A stretch of DNA of 64,000 nt from Anaerolineaceae bacterium. GTDB lineage: Bacteria > Chloroflexota > Anaerolineae > Anaerolineales > Anaerolineaceae. The position numbers were made by a program, and so were the translations under genes. The notes beneath the pieces are model-generated. The model had not been told where the DNA came from. It saw only the letters and a list, made by a program, of their open reading frames with translations, and made no database searches. Below, piece by piece: positions 34,563 through 43,539 of the stretch; the first letter of the stretch is position 1; the number at the start of each line of letters is the position of its first letter. The stretch lies in assembly GCA_016841445.1 (NCBI GenBank), contig JAENZD010000001.1, positions 1,116,001-1,180,000 of the forward strand, given 5' to 3'.

Positions 34563-35570
34563 CTAAGGCATTCGAAAGGCAACAGCTGCCTGGTTATAAC
34601 CAACACCAGAACCAACAAATACGACGAGATCTCCGGATTTTATTTTTCCAAGTTTCCTTGCGTCATCAAAAGCCATTGGTAAGCAGGCTGAACCGGTGTA
34701 ACCCCATTTATCCATGATCCAATGCGCTTTTTCAAGCGGAAGGCCAACTTCTTCCATCACTAGTTTGATGCTGTTCAATCTGACCTGTGTAAAGATCACA
34801 AAGTCAATATCGCTGATCTCAAAATTGCCGTTCTTTGCAACCTCTCGGATTCGCTTTGGCCAACCTTCATTATTGACCTCTGGTGGAAACGGTGTGACCA
34901 GTTTAACCTGTGTTTTTCCACTTTTTACATTTTCAACCGTGGCTGGTTCAGCAACGCCCCCGGCATAGATACCCCAATTCTTGTAATATGAGCCATCAGC
35001 GAAAATTGAAGAAGAAATAAAACCAGGTTCATTTGAGGGCGCAACAACAGCCCCACCCGCACCGTCACCATAGAAAAAACTGACAACATCATGTTTGACA
35101 TCTGCGAACCGGTGCATCATGTAAGCACCAATCACCAGGATGTTCTTGAGATGCGGATTTGTACTGATCAGGCCAGCGGCTAATGCTAATCCTGTTGGAA
35201 AACTGGCACAAGCGCATCCAACATCAAAAGTGCCCGCGTTTTTAGCACCCAGTTTCTCCTGGACAACAACAGAGGTTGCAGGAGTAATATAGTCAGGGGA
35301 ATCTGTTCCAAGGATGATGAGATCCACGTCATCAGGGGTGATCCCGGCATCTTTAAGAGCATCTTTTGCGGCTTCTACAGCTAAATCAGAAGTAGATTGA
35401 TCTTCATCTGCGTAAAAACGCGTCTTAATGTTTGAACTTTCCTCAAATTTACCGACGACTTCAGCTAATTTTGGACTGACCTCACCCATCCATTGGGCAA
35501 ATGTTTGATTTGTTATTTCATTATTGGGAACATAACGTCCAGTGCCAATAATATTGCCGTACCTTTCCAT
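34563..35570 (-). CDS. KAS III (FabH)-like beta-ketoacyl synthase with altered triad
   Basis: A 335-residue thiolase-superfamily protein of the FabH type. C121 in DVGCACASF is the expected nucleophile. The His of the usual H-Q-A-N motif is T261 (VIFTQVRLNS) and the Asn of G-N-T-x-S-A is Y291 (WGYTGSACLPMA); the 30-residue spacing between them equals that of E. coli H244/N274. Without His and Asn it is unlikely to decarboxylate malonyl-ACP as FabH does; acyl transfer to another nucleophile or a non-decarboxylative condensation is more likely. ATG at 35570 with GAGGT upstream. Confidence 0.85.
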   Translation of the reverse strand: MERYGNIIGTGRYVPNNEITNQTFAQWMGEVSPKLAEVVGKFEESSNIKTRFYADEDQSTSDLAVEAAKDALKDAGITPDDVDLIILGTDSPDYITPATSVVVQEKLGAKNAGTFDVGCACASFPTGLALAAGLISTNPHLKNILVIGAYMMHRFADVKHDVVSFFYGDGAGGAVVAPSNEPGFISSSIFADGSYYKNWGIYAGGVAEPATVENVKSGKTQVKLVTPFPPEVNNEGWPKRIREVAKNGNFEISDIDFVIFTQVRLNSIKLVMEEVGLPLEKAHWIMDKWGYTGSACLPMAFDDARKLGKIKSGDLVVFVGSGVGYNQAAVAFRMP

Positions 35571-35616
35571 TTTTACCTCACTTCTGATATCTGACGTTTG
35601 CTGACGAAAGAAACAG

Positions 35617-36381
35617 TTATGTGCCCAATACCATTCCACCGTCGATGCTTATTACTGCTCCATGAATATAGGATGCTTCTTCACTAGCCAGCCAGCAATA
35701 TAAATTTGCAACATCCTCAGGAACACCCATCCGGCCTAATGGCGTTTTTGCGGCAAGTCCTTCTAATATCTTTTCAGGCATTTTTTGAACCATTTCCGTC
35801 AATATGAATCCTGGGCAGACCGCATTGACACGGATATTGTAACGTCCTAATTCTCGAGACCAGGTCTTGGTCATCCCTATCACACCGAATTTAGTTGCCG
35901 CATAATTGGTTTGGCCAAAATTCCCATATAATCCAACGATGGACGAGGCATTCAGAATGACCCCCCCACCCTGTTTGATCATCTGGGGTGTAACAGCCTG
36001 GGCGCAGTTGAATACTCCTTTAAGGTTGACTTTGAGTACCAAATCAAAATCATTTTCTGACATCTGGCTGACGACTTCGCCACCTTTGTATTTCACAAAC
36101 AAACCATCACGGGTTATGCCGGCGTTATTGACTAAAACATCCGCGCGACCGTAATTCTTTACAACATCATCAACCCACGCTTGGGCTGCTTCACGATCTG
36201 TAACATCAACCTTATAAAAGGTTGTACCTTTTCCCAGTTCTTGAGCAAGAGCTTGTCCCGCAGTTTCATCCACATCGCACAGAACAACTTTTGCTCCCTC
36301 ATTCACAAATTTTATAGCAGTGGCTTTCCCAATTCCCGCTGAACCACCAGTAATCAGACATACTTTGTCTTTTAGACGCAT
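35617..36381 (-). CDS. SDR, FabG/acetoacetyl-CoA reductase-like
   Basis: A 254-residue short-chain dehydrogenase. TGGSAGIGKA for NADP(H), NNAGITRDGL, Ser in LNASSIVGLYGN, YAATK and the C-terminal SYIHGAVISIDGGMVLGT, all as in FabG/PhaB. It would interconvert 3-oxoacyl and 3-hydroxyacyl thioesters. First gene of the 12-gene unit, with AAGGAG before the ATG, and directly downstream of the repeat-containing promoter at 36454-36496. Confidence 0.88.
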   Translation of the reverse strand: MRLKDKVCLITGGSAGIGKATAIKFVNEGAKVVLCDVDETAGQALAQELGKGTTFYKVDVTDREAAQAWVDDVVKNYGRADVLVNNAGITRDGLFVKYKGGEVVSQMSENDFDLVLKVNLKGVFNCAQAVTPQMIKQGGGVILNASSIVGLYGNFGQTNYAATKFGVIGMTKTWSRELGRYNIRVNAVCPGFILTEMVQKMPEKILEGLAAKTPLGRMGVPEDVANLYCWLASEEASYIHGAVISIDGGMVLGT

Positions 36382-36453
36382 ATTTCTCTCCTTAAGAATA
36401 CACAGATTAATACACTATTTGCGCGATTATTGATATTTATATATTACAGAGGA

Positions 36454-36462
36454 ATTATAGCA
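36454..36462 (-). promoter_or_regulatory. Extended -10 promoter of the 12-gene unit
   Basis: TGCTATAAT on the minus strand (TATAAT at 36454-36459) lies about 73 bp before the SDR start codon. The -35 position holds no TTGACA-like hexamer, as expected of a promoter that depends on an activator. Confidence 0.65.
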
Positions 36463-36465
36463 ATT

Positions 36466-36496
36466 GAAGATTACACGAAAGTTACGTGGAGGTTAC
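36466..36496 (-). promoter_or_regulatory. Three 11-bp-periodic direct repeats, putative SARP operator
   Basis: On the minus strand GTAACCTCC, GTAACTTTC and GTAATCTTC begin at 36496, 36485 and 36474, exactly 11 bp apart. The last heptamer (GTAATCT) is 8 bp from the -10 box. Known SARP activators bind heptamer direct repeats at 11-bp spacing with the same 8-bp gap. The adjacent gene at 36512-39727 encodes a protein with a SARP-type winged helix and BTAD domain. Confidence 0.7.
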
Positions 36497-36511
36497 AAAA
36501 TAAAGCGAAAA

Positions 36512-39500
36512 TCAGGATTCTTCCCATTGGTTTACCATTTGGTGATAATGATCTATCGTTTGTTGCGATACCTGGCTTTGCAGCTGGCTTTGAAAGATAT
36601 CCTGACATTGGGTAAAAATTTTCCGTACCAAACCTGGCCTGTTTGTCTGGCTGTAAATGGTCATTTGAGCTCGATAAGCGGGTTCCCATAAATTGTCTTC
36701 ACCCAGCACTTTATAGGTAATTTCTAAAGCTTCTTCGTACTTTTCTGCTTTCATTAGATATTCGATGTAATTGTCCGATGCATTTAAGAATTGACGATGA
36801 TAGTACTGTTCTTCAATCATCAGCCATTCTTGCATTTGGCTATCTGAAAAGTAATGTCCCTGATAAAGTTTTATTGCATCATGTAAATCCATCAGATTTC
36901 CCGAACTGATCTTGCCAATCATGATATCAGCATCGACCAGTACCCGTGCTTTCGGGTTTATCCGGTAGCGATCCTGATTTCTTTCAATAAAATATGGATC
37001 CTCACCCTTCTGTCGATTGGGTTCTAAGATTGTGTTAACAGTACTTAAAATGACTTTGAGATAATTTGCAGCATTCTCAACGGATGTTTCCGGCCAGAGC
37101 ATCGATAGGATCTGGTCCCGATGCAGCCATTTTCCGCGATATCCAATCAGGATTTGGAATAACTGCAGAGATTTTTCCCGTTTCCAATCTTGTCTTTCGA
37201 TCGGTTCTAAACCTCGCCAAGCCTTGAAGTTCCCCAGCGTACGAACCCAAAGTGTATATCCCGGGTGATAATCGAGATCAGCATACCCCCGGATATCCAT
37301 TAGTTTTGATATAAATTCTTCTTCAATCCCATTTTGTCTCGCTGATATCAAGAGAGGTATGATATCATCTCGATCTCTAAGCCCCATTAAGGATTCGCTT
37401 GTCAACAGGAAACCATAATCATGTTCCTTCACAATCCCTAATAATTTTTCCAAATAACCATAAGCTGTATTTGAATAACCCTGTTTCCATGACTTCAATG
37501 CTAACCACAATAGAGAAGCTGCATGAATAAATGGATCTTTAACTTTTATTGCTGAAGTTTCAGCTGTGGTTAGATAATGTTGTGCGACCTCAAAATTTCC
37601 AGACAGGACTGCGCCTGCACCTAAAGATAGCTGGATCAGGATACTGATCCATTCATCACCTGCTTTTTGGGCAATTGCCAACGATTTAGATGCCATTTCT
37701 TCAGCACCAGCAAGATTTCCAAAATACCCCAAAGCACGGCACATCCCCCACAAAGGTTCAACATGTATCCGGGTTACGTCGACTTTATTGATCGCCTTCT
37801 GAAAATATTCCATAGCCAGATCAAATTGATTGGCTTCAAACGGGTTTTGAGATTTTAATAGGATTGCATGCCCAAGGCGCATATAGCCCACAGATTGAAT
37901 GAAGGTGGATTTAAGATTATTTCCCAACTCAATCCCTTGTCTTGCATACTTTTCAGCTCTACTGATATCACCCTTAATCGCATAAAACAAAGATAACAGT
38001 AAAGTGCTTTCTCGATGAAAGCGCTGTGGTCTGGAAATTGATAATGGTGGGTGGTCAGCTTCATGGTCGTTAAGAAGTTCTATGCCTTCATCGAGTTTTC
38101 CTGTTCTCAAGAATATCCGCGCCTGGATGAGGTCCGTTTCCATATCAATATCTGGACGTAGTTTTCTAGCGTCGGACAGCAGCGCCTGTGCAGTATCCGG
38201 GTACCCTAAATTCAATTGATTTTCAGAAATAAGAACCTTGAGGTCTGCAACTTCTTGCCCCATTTGTGAAGGGTCCAATAATTGCAGCGCGTTTTGAAGC
38301 AGTTGATCAGCATTAATTGGGCGTATCGTATCAAGAAAGACCTGTGCCTGACCACGAATTGCTAAACTAATTCCCAAATTATTCTTCGCATTTCTGTAAA
38401 TACGTTCAGCTAAATGGTAGTTTTCAAGCGCAGCCTCAAATTTTCCAAGATATCGATTAACCTCACCGAGTAAGTAATTAATGTAGGGGAGATTTCTCCG
38501 GATTTTTTCGGGAATTTCGTGGCACCAATAATTAATCGTTTCATGCCGGCCCTCACTAATCATCTTATCGCCAATAGATTCAAGAATTTGATTGATTTGC
38601 TGGTAATCACCGACTGAGAACAAATGATACAGTGCTTCTTCCCAGTATTCATGTGCCCTAAAATAACTGGCGATTTTCTGATGAAGTTCCTTTTTCCGTT
38701 CTGGATCCTTTTGAAGCCGATTGGCTAAGAACTCCCTAAATATTTGGTGATACCGATAAACACCCGGTCTCAATTCCTCAATAAAGAAACCAGATTTTTG
38801 AAGCTGCCGTAAAAGCTTATCGCTATCATCTCTGGTAAGCAGGAAATCGCATGTTGCGCTATCCAACTTTGAGAGAATAGACGTATGCAGTAAGAACGCT
38901 TGAACATCAGGTTCTAACCCCTCCAAGATCTCGTCAGCAAGATATTCAAACAAGACATTTCTCGACAAGCGATTATCTTCCAGAACCTGGCGTATGGTCA
39001 CATCAGGGTTCCGATCCAAAGTTTGCCAGATCATTTGAAGACCAATTGCCCAACCTTCTGTTTGATTAAGCAAATTTGCAGCATCTTCTTTTGAAAGTGA
39101 AATGCCGTAATGACGATCAAACAATTCTTCAATTTCTGATTCTTTGAAAGTTAAATCTTCTTTTGAAATTTCAAGTAATTTATTCTTAACACGCCACTTA
39201 TTGATATCTGAAAAATTAAGATGGTGGCGTGTAGCAATAATAAGATGCATGTGATTTGGAAGGTTTTCAATCAACCAATTAACATAGGCTAATATCTCAG
39301 GGATATCAGCCAGTCGATGGAAGTCATCAATGATAAAAACTGAATTTCCATGGTTTTCGATTGACAGGGCATTTACAAAAGCTATCAATGCTTCTTGTGG
39401 TGTCCCATCTGGCATTTCAAGAATTCGCAGCGCTTCACTGCCAATTGTGGTTTGGCCCTGGTTAAATGCGGAAAATAGTTTTGCCAGGAACAATCGAGGA

Positions 39501-39727
39501 TCCCGATCTGTCCCTGATACCGTGAACCAGAATACTGGCAGATGTAGTCCATCCAGGAAAGAAAGAAGTGCGGTACTTTTTCCATATCCTGTGCCGGCTA
39601 CCAGGATTGTAAGTGGGTATTGAAGAGAACGCAGGAGCTTCTGCTGGATCCTCTCGCGCTTCATGACTCTGGAATGGGGAGCGGGAGGATTTAATTGGCT
39701 GAGAATGATCAGGTTTCGAATAGTCAT
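36512..39727 (-). CDS. SARP/BTAD-type transcriptional activator with STAND ATPase and TPR domains
   Basis: A 1071-residue MalT-like regulator with a different DNA-binding end. Residues about 20-330: ATPase with Walker A GTGYGKST (45-52), Walker B-like SVFIIDDFHRL and ATRHHLNF sensor. About 330-840: helical repeats of TPR type (for example LGISLAIRGQAQVFLDTI). About 850-930: winged helix (LQLFQILIGYRGKWLHRDQILSMLWP). About 935-1071: bacterial transcriptional activation domain (MEEQ/EWLMIEEQYYHRQFLNASDNYIEYLM). Likely switched by a ligand and ATP. It sits head-to-tail upstream of the 12-gene unit and is its probable activator. Confidence 0.88.
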   Translation of the reverse strand: MTIRNLIILSQLNPPAPHSRVMKRERIQQKLLRSLQYPLTILVAGTGYGKSTALLSFLDGLHLPVFWFTVSGTDRDPRLFLAKLFSAFNQGQTTIGSEALRILEMPDGTPQEALIAFVNALSIENHGNSVFIIDDFHRLADIPEILAYVNWLIENLPNHMHLIIATRHHLNFSDINKWRVKNKLLEISKEDLTFKESEIEELFDRHYGISLSKEDAANLLNQTEGWAIGLQMIWQTLDRNPDVTIRQVLEDNRLSRNVLFEYLADEILEGLEPDVQAFLLHTSILSKLDSATCDFLLTRDDSDKLLRQLQKSGFFIEELRPGVYRYHQIFREFLANRLQKDPERKKELHQKIASYFRAHEYWEEALYHLFSVGDYQQINQILESIGDKMISEGRHETINYWCHEIPEKIRRNLPYINYLLGEVNRYLGKFEAALENYHLAERIYRNAKNNLGISLAIRGQAQVFLDTIRPINADQLLQNALQLLDPSQMGQEVADLKVLISENQLNLGYPDTAQALLSDARKLRPDIDMETDLIQARIFLRTGKLDEGIELLNDHEADHPPLSISRPQRFHRESTLLLSLFYAIKGDISRAEKYARQGIELGNNLKSTFIQSVGYMRLGHAILLKSQNPFEANQFDLAMEYFQKAINKVDVTRIHVEPLWGMCRALGYFGNLAGAEEMASKSLAIAQKAGDEWISILIQLSLGAGAVLSGNFEVAQHYLTTAETSAIKVKDPFIHAASLLWLALKSWKQGYSNTAYGYLEKLLGIVKEHDYGFLLTSESLMGLRDRDDIIPLLISARQNGIEEEFISKLMDIRGYADLDYHPGYTLWVRTLGNFKAWRGLEPIERQDWKREKSLQLFQILIGYRGKWLHRDQILSMLWPETSVENAANYLKVILSTVNTILEPNRQKGEDPYFIERNQDRYRINPKARVLVDADIMIGKISSGNLMDLHDAIKLYQGHYFSDSQMQEWLMIEEQYYHRQFLNASDNYIEYLMKAEKYEEALEITYKVLGEDNLWEPAYRAQMTIYSQTNRPGLVRKIFTQCQDIFQSQLQSQVSQQTIDHYHQMVNQWEES

Positions 39728-39859
39728 AAAATCAGTAATTCATTGATGTTTAATGTGGTTTTTCTTATTCTTTGCTGCCTGGCTACTAAATCAAAATAGA
39801 AAAATACAAGAGTATTGTACTTCACCATAAAAGATGAACATTCTATTATTCAATTTATT

Positions 39860-42082
39860 TCAAAAGTTACCTAAGTTCTGAATCCTTTCCGACAGCTTTG
39901 AATAACGCTGGGCATATTGGTTATTGTTAATCGCAATATGGATAGCCTTGGGATTTCCGACCAAAACACATAATTTCTGCGCACGTGTGACAGCAGTGTA
40001 GAGTAAATTTCGCTGGAGCATTATATAATGCTGGGTAATCACTGGCATTACAATCACAGGAAATTCAGAACCCTGTGATTTATGAACGGTTACTGCATAA
40101 GCTAAAACGATCTCATCCGCTTCACTGAAATCATATTTCACATGCCGAATTCCATCCATCCTGACTGTGATGGTTTGTTCAATCGTATTAATATTTTCGA
40201 TCATCCCTATATCCCCATTGAAGACATCTTTGTCATAATTGTTTTTCGTTTGCATAATCTTATCCCCCACCCTGTAGATTGTTCCGAACAATTTTTGTTC
40301 GCCTCTTTCTGCTTTTTTGGGATTTAATCTTTCTTGCAGCAATTGGTTTAATGAATCTACACCCGCTGCACCCCTGTACATGGGGGTAAGCACCTGAATA
40401 TCGTGAACTGGATCAAAACCAAAATTATCCGGGATACGGTGGCTGACAACATTTATAACCCAATCAGCAGCCTTTTCAGCATCCTCTGCAGGAAACAGGA
40501 AGAAATCCCCATCTTTTGATTCTGAAAATACTGGATATTTTCCATGGTTTATGTGATGTGCGTTTGAAATGATATCTGAATTCGCTGTTTGCCTGTAGAT
40601 TTGTTTTAATCTAGATACAGAGACTTTTCCAGATTCAATGATATTACCCAAAACATCCCCTGCGCCAACAGATGGCAGTTGATCAACATCACCAACCAAC
40701 AGCACCTGTGTCCCTGGTTTGACAGCTCTGAAAAGGTGGAACGCTAATGGCAGATCGATCATTGAGGACTCATCGATCACCAAAAAATCAATTTTTAACG
40801 GATTCTTTTCGTGATATTTAAATCCCTCACCTGGTTTATAGGATAACAATCTGTGGATAGTGCTGGCGGGCCTGGAGGTTGCCTCTGAGAGACGCTTGGC
40901 AGCTCTTCCGGTAGGAGATGCCAAAGCATAACGGAGATGATTCTCTTCAAGCATCCAGATCAAGGCTTTCAGGCATGTGGTTTTCCCGGTTCCCGGACCA
41001 CCCGTGATAACACTGACTGGATTGTTAATTGCTTGATCAAGTGCCTTTAATTGCTCCTGGGATAAACCAAATTCAGTCTCGAGCAAATGACCTTGGATTG
41101 GCTTGCTCTTGATGCTATTTAGTTTATTAATACTCTTTGCTACGCCATATTCGCTGTAATATAACGAGGAAAGATAAACGATTTGACCGATGAGCTGTTT
41201 GCCCATGTCATCCCCAGGAAGCACAGGACTGGATGGGTTACCACGCTCCTCTTCCCTTTTGATCCGTTCCTGTCCCTCCAACCGTTTGATGCCCTCATCG
41301 ATTTGTGAAGCATCTGTTTCAAGGAGCTCTGCGGAACGGTTCTTGAGATCATTTTGCGGAATATATACATGACCTTCATCGACACTTTCATGGATAGCAT
41401 AAACAATTCCAGCCTCAATACGGGAGGGGTGATCCTTTGGTAGCCCCATATTTTGAGCGATCTTATCGGCAGTTTTAAAGCCAATGCCAAAGATGTCTTG
41501 TTCAAGACGATATGGATTTTCTTTAACGACATCAAGGGATTGATCGCCATAAGTCTTATAAATCTTTACAGCAAGGTTCGTGCTGATGTTATGACTATGA
41601 AGGAAAAGCATAATATCTTTGATGTTACTCATCTCTTCCCAGGCCTGGATGATCTTTGCAGTTCGGTCTTCCCCGATACCTGGCACGTTTTTAAGCTGCT
41701 TAGGGTCATCTTCGATGATCTCCAATGTTTTCCCTTTGAAATGTTTTACAATTCGTTTCGCGAGTTCCGGGCCAATCCCCTTTATCAGGCCCGAGCCAAG
41801 ATACCGTTCAATCCCACTGTTTGTGGCAGGTAGTAGCTGCTCGCAAAATGATGCCTTGAATTGGAGACCGTGTTTTGCATGGGTTGTATAATCACCTTGC
41901 AGTTTGATCTTTTCACCAGGAGAGAGCTTGGGCAAGTTCCCAACAACGGTCAATAAACCGTCTATCCCTACACCAGGTACCTTCTCACCACTTTGTCTCT
42001 CAGGTCTGAGGCGAAGGACTGAGTAACCATTATCCTGGTTATAATATGTCACTCGTTTTACTGATCCCGTGATTTGCACCAT
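39860..42082 (-). CDS. recD2: RecD2-type ATP-dependent DNA helicase
   Basis: A 740-residue superfamily 1B 5'-3' helicase. N-terminal OB-like and helix-hairpin-helix segments (LGSGLIKGIGPELAKRIVKHF, then NVPGIGEDRTAKI) are typical of RecD2 and absent from RecBCD RecD. Walker A GGPGTGKTT is near residue 365, ALASPTGRAAKRL (motif Ia), FLVIDESSMID (II), LLVGDVDQLPSVGAGDVL (III) and VLAYAVTVHKSQGSEFPVIVMP (V). No recB or recC is nearby. A TATACT (42089-42094) stands 6 bases before the ATG and there is no ribosome site, hinting at a leaderless message. Confidence 0.92.
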   Translation of the reverse strand: MVQITGSVKRVTYYNQDNGYSVLRLRPERQSGEKVPGVGIDGLLTVVGNLPKLSPGEKIKLQGDYTTHAKHGLQFKASFCEQLLPATNSGIERYLGSGLIKGIGPELAKRIVKHFKGKTLEIIEDDPKQLKNVPGIGEDRTAKIIQAWEEMSNIKDIMLFLHSHNISTNLAVKIYKTYGDQSLDVVKENPYRLEQDIFGIGFKTADKIAQNMGLPKDHPSRIEAGIVYAIHESVDEGHVYIPQNDLKNRSAELLETDASQIDEGIKRLEGQERIKREEERGNPSSPVLPGDDMGKQLIGQIVYLSSLYYSEYGVAKSINKLNSIKSKPIQGHLLETEFGLSQEQLKALDQAINNPVSVITGGPGTGKTTCLKALIWMLEENHLRYALASPTGRAAKRLSEATSRPASTIHRLLSYKPGEGFKYHEKNPLKIDFLVIDESSMIDLPLAFHLFRAVKPGTQVLLVGDVDQLPSVGAGDVLGNIIESGKVSVSRLKQIYRQTANSDIISNAHHINHGKYPVFSESKDGDFFLFPAEDAEKAADWVINVVSHRIPDNFGFDPVHDIQVLTPMYRGAAGVDSLNQLLQERLNPKKAERGEQKLFGTIYRVGDKIMQTKNNYDKDVFNGDIGMIENINTIEQTITVRMDGIRHVKYDFSEADEIVLAYAVTVHKSQGSEFPVIVMPVITQHYIMLQRNLLYTAVTRAQKLCVLVGNPKAIHIAINNNQYAQRYSKLSERIQNLGNF

Positions 42083-42253
42083 AACAAGAGTATAACGGAA
42101 ATTCGATGATCCGTGATTCTTTATCCTTTGTAAGAGTAACTTCTCTTCTTCATAGTTATGTAGCTTCTTTTATAAATTCTTAAAAATGGCAGTCCAGATG
42201 AAGAGAAACTTCGACACACGCCGCTTTGGTTGGGGTTTTTGAATCGAAAAATA

Positions 42254-43093
42254 TTAATGACCAGGCCAGGGTATGGTCGCAGGATCTGTGTATCCATGCT
42301 TTTCAACAGTATAAATCACACCCGACGATGGAGATTGGCAAGAATCGTCATCGATGACCGAGTAAGATGTTGTGAATTGGTTATCAAATGAAGCAGTCCA
42401 CCAGATATAAGCCCCATTCTGGCAAACCCAGGCTTCAATTAAATACCCCCGATCGTCATCTTCAGTCATCCAAACACTGTTCCAGGTGATCGTCACTGTA
42501 TCACCCTTCCGGGATGCTCGAACATTTGTGGGTGCTTCGTAAAGCGTTGATGGGATTCTCCATAATTCAACATTTTGATACAGAATAATTGAAATATCCC
42601 CACTGACATCAACGACGTATGGGGATACCCAGCAGTGGTAATTCAATTTATCCCATTTGATATACAACCAGTCACTGTATAGGAAACGCCCGTGAACGAC
42701 CCCTTTGTCACCTTCATAGAGGTCTGCCGCGTGTAAATACGCTTTTGATGGACCATAGCGGCAGTGCGCTGCAGCGACATTCACGGTCACTTCGGGAAAA
42801 GCATACGTGGGTGTAGGCGTGATGGAGGGTGTAGGGGTAATCGTTGGTGTTTCAGTAGCAGTGGGCGTTAGTGTTTGCGTAGCTGTGCTGGTTGATGTCG
42901 GCGTCATGGTTGCTGTCTCAGTGCGTGTTGGTTCAAGTTCTACTGTCAGAATCGGTGATTTGACTGGGGGAAACTCAGTGGATTCTATTTCATCTTGTTG
43001 AGACTCGAGCCTTGGTAAGCAAGCTGTCAAAACTAATAAGATTATAATAAGAAGAAAGCTGCAACTGGTAAAGTTAATATTTTGTCTATTCAT
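42254..43093 (-). CDS. Surface lipoprotein with Thr/Pro linker, SH3b-like and Fn3-like domains
   Basis: A 279-residue protein. Signal peptide ends in the lipobox LTAC (ILLVLTACLPRL). A Thr/Pro-rich linker of (T-P/T-E-T) units follows at about residues 50-100. Next is an SH3b-like segment (VNVAAAHCRYGPSKAYLHAADLYEGDKGVVHGRF) with a C..RYGPS motif, then a fibronectin-III-like strand set (APTNVRASRKGDTVTITWNSV). No enzyme motif; probably binds cell wall or glycan at the surface. ATG at 43093 chosen because the signal peptide begins there. Confidence 0.7.
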   Translation of the reverse strand: MNRQNINFTSCSFLLIIILLVLTACLPRLESQQDEIESTEFPPVKSPILTVELEPTRTETATMTPTSTSTATQTLTPTATETPTITPTPSITPTPTYAFPEVTVNVAAAHCRYGPSKAYLHAADLYEGDKGVVHGRFLYSDWLYIKWDKLNYHCWVSPYVVDVSGDISIILYQNVELWRIPSTLYEAPTNVRASRKGDTVTITWNSVWMTEDDDRGYLIEAWVCQNGAYIWWTASFDNQFTTSYSVIDDDSCQSPSSGVIYTVEKHGYTDPATIPWPGH

Positions 43094-43361
43094 AATGTGA
43101 ACTATGTTGTATTTGATTGAACAAATGCTGCATTGATGTGTGAAGTAAAGTGTTTCCATAGTTATAACATATGGAATGCTTTAATTGAAGCTTAGTTTCA
43201 CCCCTTGACGCATCTGGAATTATCACTTTTCATGCTTCTGATCGATTGCTTTTCCCAAATTCTCAAAGAGTTTGATCGATAACAAGGTCGATTTACCGCA
43301 TTTTATGTTCTGAGGGGTGAATTTATTGATAGCCACCATGTGCTGCCACAGCTTTATTTCC

Positions 43362-43390
43362 TTAACAAGAGGCATTAAATATGGTACAAT
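43362..43390 (+). promoter_or_regulatory. Promoter of the CarD-like gene
   Basis: TTAACA (43362-43367) and TACAAT (43385-43390) are 17 bp apart. The leader of about 140 bases contains the pairing CTTTTGGC (about 43444) with GCCAAAAAG (about 43489), a possible stem. The rest of the 43094-43539 interval shows nothing else. Confidence 0.6.
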
Positions 43391-43539
43391 CGTTCTATAA
43401 AATTCATTTTAGTGAATTTCACTTTTTCTGGAAAAAATGGGGGCTTTTGGCTAACAACTTCCAGCAAGCACGATTGGATAACTTGAAGCCAAAAAGATTG
43501 CTGTCTTAACAAGTTCTTCACCGTAAAAAGGATGATTAA

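Noticed and set aside
41453-41833. 126-codon plus-strand frame
   Set aside because: Antisense to the helix-hairpin-helix part of RecD2.
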